DNA from: DATJGF01 sp035495315
GTDB lineage: Bacteria; Verrucomicrobiota; Verrucomicrobiia; Limisphaerales; UBA8199
DNA length: 8,860 bases
Assembly (NCBI GenBank): GCA_035495315.1
Contig: DATJGF010000150.1
Location: forward strand, 1-8,860
Direction: 5' to 3'
Shown here: piece after piece, positions 6,953-8,860 of the stretch
How positions within the stretch are numbered: position 1 is the stretch's first letter
How the letters are laid out: each line of letters begins with the position of its first letter
Program-made: the position numbers and the translations under genes
The notes under the pieces: generated by a model
What the model saw: only the letters and a program-made list of their open reading frames with translations
Told to the model about the DNA's origin: nothing
Database searches by the model: none

Positions 6953-6953
6953 A

Positions 6954-7304
6954 TTATTCTTGATGAACCGGGGTCATTTCAATTCTATTTGGCAAACCGT
7001 TGGTCAAACGGAATAAAACCCGATTGTATCCCTGTTTTGTCACTTCTATCTCCTCCGGTTTTGGCAAGCTGTAGAAAACGTAGGCACCGACTCGCATCAG
7101 CCCTTCCTGATCTGTGCCTTGTCCCATGCTGCACCCGGAACCATAGAGCATCACCTGTGCGCCGGGGATCGGGCGCTGCGTCGGCGCATCTATGACCTTG
7201 ATTTTGTGAGGAACAACTCCAGAAATTGTTGTAGAAGAGCAGCCGGCTGCAAGGATTCCGGCAGCCGCTAATGCCAAAAGAACGCCGATACGTTTTCCAG
7301 TCAT
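6954..7304 (-). CDS. Small lipoprotein with carboxypeptidase-regulatory-like domain
   Basis: A 116-residue protein. Residues 1-21 form a lipoprotein signal peptide and Cys22 (ILAAGCSS) is the likely lipidated residue, so it should be membrane anchored. The mature part resembles a short CarboxypepD_reg/CnaB-like beta-sandwich: VIDAPTQRPIPGAQVMLYG (about 39-57), a GTDQEG turn, then EIEVTKQGYNRVLFRL. These folds often act as adhesion or assembly modules; no enzymatic motif is seen and the function is unknown. ATG at 7304 is chosen because it begins the signal peptide and lies 15 bases after the R' box of attC-B; a TTG at 7325 would place the start inside that box. The stop codon TAA is one base before the R'' box of attC-A, so the gene fills its cassette almost exactly. 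No Shine-Dalgarno is visible. Confidence 0.8.
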   Translation of the reverse strand: MTGKRIGVLLALAAAGILAAGCSSTTISGVVPHKIKVIDAPTQRPIPGAQVMLYGSGCSMGQGTDQEGLMRVGAYVFYSLPKPEEIEVTKQGYNRVLFRLTNGLPNRIEMTPVHQE

Positions 7305-7319
7305 ACAGTTTGTGGCGAT

Positions 7320-7409
7320 GCCCAACGACAGAACTCAGCGATGCGGGCGGCCAAGACGCTCGAATTGTCAAGCGAGGTGGCCCGCCCGCATTCGCTGCAG
7401 TGGTTAGGC
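7320..7409 (-). other. attC recombination site B
   Basis: A 90-bp imperfect palindrome with both core boxes perfect in gene orientation: R'' GCCTAAC (7409-7403) and R' GTTGGGC (7326-7320). The arms pair through ACT, CAGCGA and TGCGGGCGG, with a single extra G and a single extra A in the 5' arm at the same places as in site A. The stem sequence belongs to a second family shared with site E. The stop codon of the CPBP protease is the TAA of GCCTAAC. Confidence 0.87.
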
Positions 7410-8315
7410 GTTCGGTTGGATTTGGTGGCACTGTGCATACTGGTATTTGGACGGCCGGACTAGCCAAACGGTTCGTCGGCAAAACACAATCGTTCCGGCG
7501 ACAAAAAGCCAAGGAAGGACCCCGTAGAGCGGATTAAACGGCGCGCTCGGGCGCCATAGCGGTGCTGCGGCATCGCCCGCAGTGTGAAACAGTACGGCGA
7601 CCAAAAGACTGCCGCCGGTGCCTAGATGTGCTGCCGTCATGAAGATCGAAAGGCAAATCACGATGACAATATACGCGGCCAGTGGTCCCCCGCGCTGTGC
7701 AGATCCAGCCACGAAGAAAAGCGGCAAGTGCCAGAGTGCCCATATCAGGCCCAAGCCGACGCTTGCGACCAGTGACGATCGCACCTGGAGAAGGCGCGGC
7801 AGGGCAAACCCGCGCCAGCCGAGTTCTTCGTTCATCGGACCACCAAATGCCATGACCCACAGAATGAACTGCGGGGTAAGGTAGCCCGCTGAAAATTTCG
7901 GTGCCCGCCCTGTGGACCAAGTGATCAGGCCAGCCGTGAGCGTGTTACACAGAGCCGGGAGCAGGATAACGGCAACCAACCAGATCACAGGCACGCGAAC
8001 TCGGCCCAGCCGGGCGAATAGCTCGCGCAGACCGGCGTTGCCGCACCGCCTGCGTGTGAAATAAATGCCCCATGCGGTAGGCGCGTAAGCTCCCAACGTT
8101 AGTAATGCTACAGGAGCATCTTTACCAAATCGCTCAGCCAGCCCCGCCGGTGTTGGGATTCTGAAGAACGGGAGATCAAAGTGTGGCAAGAAGGCCAACC
8201 CCCAGACTGCCCAACTCGTGAGAAACGTGAGCACGAAGAACGAAACCAGCCCGGAGTCGTCTCCTTTCAGACGACATGTCGCCTCGGCAGCGGCTAGAGG
8301 AAGGGGTTCATTCAT
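7404..8315 (-). CDS. CPBP family intramembrane metalloprotease (CAAX/Abi type)
   Basis: A 303-residue multi-pass membrane protein. The three family motifs are present: EELGWRGFALP with Glu163/Glu164 and Arg168 (EExxxR), WALWH with His196 (FxxxH-type), and HTAGD with His244 and Asp248 (HxxxN/D-type). Hydrophobic segments include SFFVLTFLTSWAVWGLAFL near the N-terminus, VPVIWLVAVILLPAL, LVASVGLGLIWALW, YIVIVICLSIFMTA and LYGVLPWLFVAGTIVF. The family includes Rce1 prenyl proteases and bacterial bacteriocin-immunity proteins; the target here is unknown. ATG at 8315 lies 17 bases after the R' box of attC-C. A longer in-frame reading to 8381 would begin inside attC-C and is rejected. The stop codon is embedded in the R'' box of attC-B. 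No Shine-Dalgarno is visible. Confidence 0.92.
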   Translation of the reverse strand: MNEPLPLAAAEATCRLKGDDSGLVSFFVLTFLTSWAVWGLAFLPHFDLPFFRIPTPAGLAERFGKDAPVALLTLGAYAPTAWGIYFTRRRCGNAGLRELFARLGRVRVPVIWLVAVILLPALCNTLTAGLITWSTGRAPKFSAGYLTPQFILWVMAFGGPMNEELGWRGFALPRLLQVRSSLVASVGLGLIWALWHLPLFFVAGSAQRGGPLAAYIVIVICLSIFMTAAHLGTGGSLLVAVLFHTAGDAAAPLWRPSAPFNPLYGVLPWLFVAGTIVFCRRTVWLVRPSKYQYAQCHQIQPNA

Positions 8316-8332
8316 GGGAGATGGGCGCGAGC

Positions 8333-8425
8333 GCCTAACGCTCCAGATCAGTGACCCGGCGCCACTGATCTTCGATTGCAAACCAGAACGCCATCGCCGG
8401 GTTCACTGCATCTGGTTTGTTGGAC
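8333..8425 (-). other. attC recombination site C
   Basis: A 93-bp imperfect palindrome with perfect core boxes in gene orientation: R'' GTCCAAC (8425-8419) and R' GTTAGGC (8339-8333). The arms pair with an extra G after CCAGAT and an extra A after CAGTGA. It is the same family as site A. Where A has CAGCG opposite CGCTG, C has CAGTG opposite CACTG, a compensating change that keeps the stem. It contains an open frame at 8394-8335 (19 codons plus TAG) whose stop is formed by the R' box. Confidence 0.88.
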
Positions 8426-8432
8426 TTGGGTT

Positions 8433-8728
8433 TCATACAGGCGCGAGCCCGAAAAGAAGGAACAACGAAAGCAGGACCACCACTGTCCATCGCCACGCTC
8501 GCTCGCGTCTGCGGTATGAGGCGAACAGGCATGCCACGCCTCCAGCAGCGAGTCCCCACGCAGGGTAAATAAACCAGCGACCTCGATGGGCAAACTGCCG
8601 AAAAAGCTCACGGTCGTCACCGTGCCAAGCCTGAAAAGCTTCGTTAAGCTGCCCCGCCCTTTGAGCACCATGAGCAACGCCCCGACCATCAGAATTAAGG
8701 ACACCAGGAACATTGATCGCGCTTTCAT
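8433..8728 (-). pseudogene. Small membrane protein, broken by a one-base frameshift
   Basis: Two overlapping minus-strand frames together make one sensible protein of about 98 residues. Frame one starts at ATG 8728 (MKARSMFLVSLILMVGALLM, signal or first membrane helix). The second frame continues QLNEAFQAWHGDD, then two likely membrane segments (WFIYPAWGLAAGGVACLFA and TVVVLLSLFLLFGLA), and ends at TGA 8433-8435. The switch falls at GGGCGGGGC (8659-8651). The interval is 296 bases, exactly one short of 99 codons, so loss of one G from the G-run is the simplest explanation. It could be a true pseudogene or a sequencing error. The heptamer AAAGGGC nearby is not in the phase needed for programmed -1 slippage. 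Start and stop sit 13 and 7 bases from the neighbouring core boxes, as in an intact cassette. Function is not recognised. Confidence 0.7.
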
Positions 8729-8740
8729 ATCGACGGCAAA

Positions 8741-8834
8741 GTCCAACGAACACGATAAGCGACCGCCGTCGAGAGTAAAGATTGAGCGTAAACAGAGTCG
8801 TCGCATTTGCTCGGTGCTTTAAGCGGAGTTAGGC
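8741..8834 (-). other. Candidate attC site D, divergent
   Basis: Both core boxes are perfect in gene orientation, GCCTAAC (8834-8828) and GTTGGAC (8747-8741), 94 bp apart as in sites A-C. The second box lies 13 bases before the next gene start. The stem is much weaker than in the other sites: short matches such as AAGC/GCTT and ACCG/CGGT are visible, but no long arm. It is accepted mainly on box sequence, spacing and position. Confidence 0.45.
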
Positions 8835-8860
8835 AGCGGCGGTTCGTCTTCATCGAGTTG
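8819..8860 (-). CDS. 3' end of an unidentified gene (partial)
   Basis: The last 42 bases read in one minus-strand frame as QLDEDEPPLPNSA followed by TAA (8821-8819). The acidic, proline-rich tail and its position upstream of candidate attC-D suggest the C-terminus of the next cassette gene, with its stop just inside the attC as often happens in integron cassettes. A second minus-strand frame is also open here, to a TGA at about 8726. Too little is present to name the product. Confidence 0.35.
   Translation of the reverse strand, partial: QLDEDEPPLPNSA

Noticed and set aside
8316..8381. N-terminal extension of the CPBP protease into attC-C
   Set aside because: The extension lies across the attC stem and R' box; the ATG at 8315 gives a normal family start just before the first membrane segment.
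8335..8559. Minus-strand frame continuing through attC-C as one protein
   Set aside because: It starts inside the frameshifted small gene in the wrong frame and only appears long because the attC-C small frame is open.
8651..8663. Programmed -1 frameshift in the small membrane protein gene
   Set aside because: AAAGGGC is read as AAA GGG C in frame, not in the X XXY YYZ phase required for tandem slippage, so a simple indel is more likely.

Overview
The window looks like chromosomal DNA from a soil or freshwater bacterium, most likely Verrucomicrobiota (Limisphaerales/Pedosphaera-like). This placement is an inference from three things: moderately high GC, a giant beta-propeller sensor kinase of the two-component-regulator-propeller type, and abundant short intergenic palindromes. 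No rRNA, tRNA or taxonomic marker gene is present. Every convincing gene is on the minus strand.

Left part (1-4181). Bases 1-402 hold no convincing gene but several REP-like palindromes, three of them tied to a GTTAAT(G/A)AGAG tail. Then comes one 1013-residue sensor histidine kinase (403-3444): signal peptide, about 13 propeller blades, Y_Y_Y domain, one membrane helix, HisKA_3 and HATPase_c. Its 737-bp upstream region (3445-4181) carries a perfect 25-bp inverted repeat and a five-unit decamer array.

Right part (4182-8860). This is best read as a run of integron gene cassettes. Genes alternate with about 90-bp imperfect palindromes that have attC architecture: RYYYAAC and GTTRRRY core boxes at the ends, and a stem whose 5' arm (in gene orientation) carries two unpaired bases, G and A. 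In transcription order (right to left) the contents are: the 3' end of an unknown gene; candidate attC-D; a 98-codon small membrane protein broken by a one-base frameshift; attC-C; a CPBP intramembrane protease; attC-B; a small lipoprotein; attC-A; a secreted Ntn-hydrolase; decayed attC-E; and a secreted GH101-like glycosidase. No integron integrase or attI is in the window, so the segment is either the inner or distal part of a larger integron or a cluster of attC sites lacking an integrase (CALIN). Orientation predicts that any attI/intI lies beyond the right edge. The loss of site E and the absence of an attC after the glycosidase fit an old distal end near 4180.

All five readable cassette products carry a signal peptide, lipobox or membrane segments, so the array looks like a store of cell-envelope or secreted functions. 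Four of the five genes have no Shine-Dalgarno sequence. Two attC sites contain a small open frame whose stop lies in the R' region just before the next gene, which may help translation.
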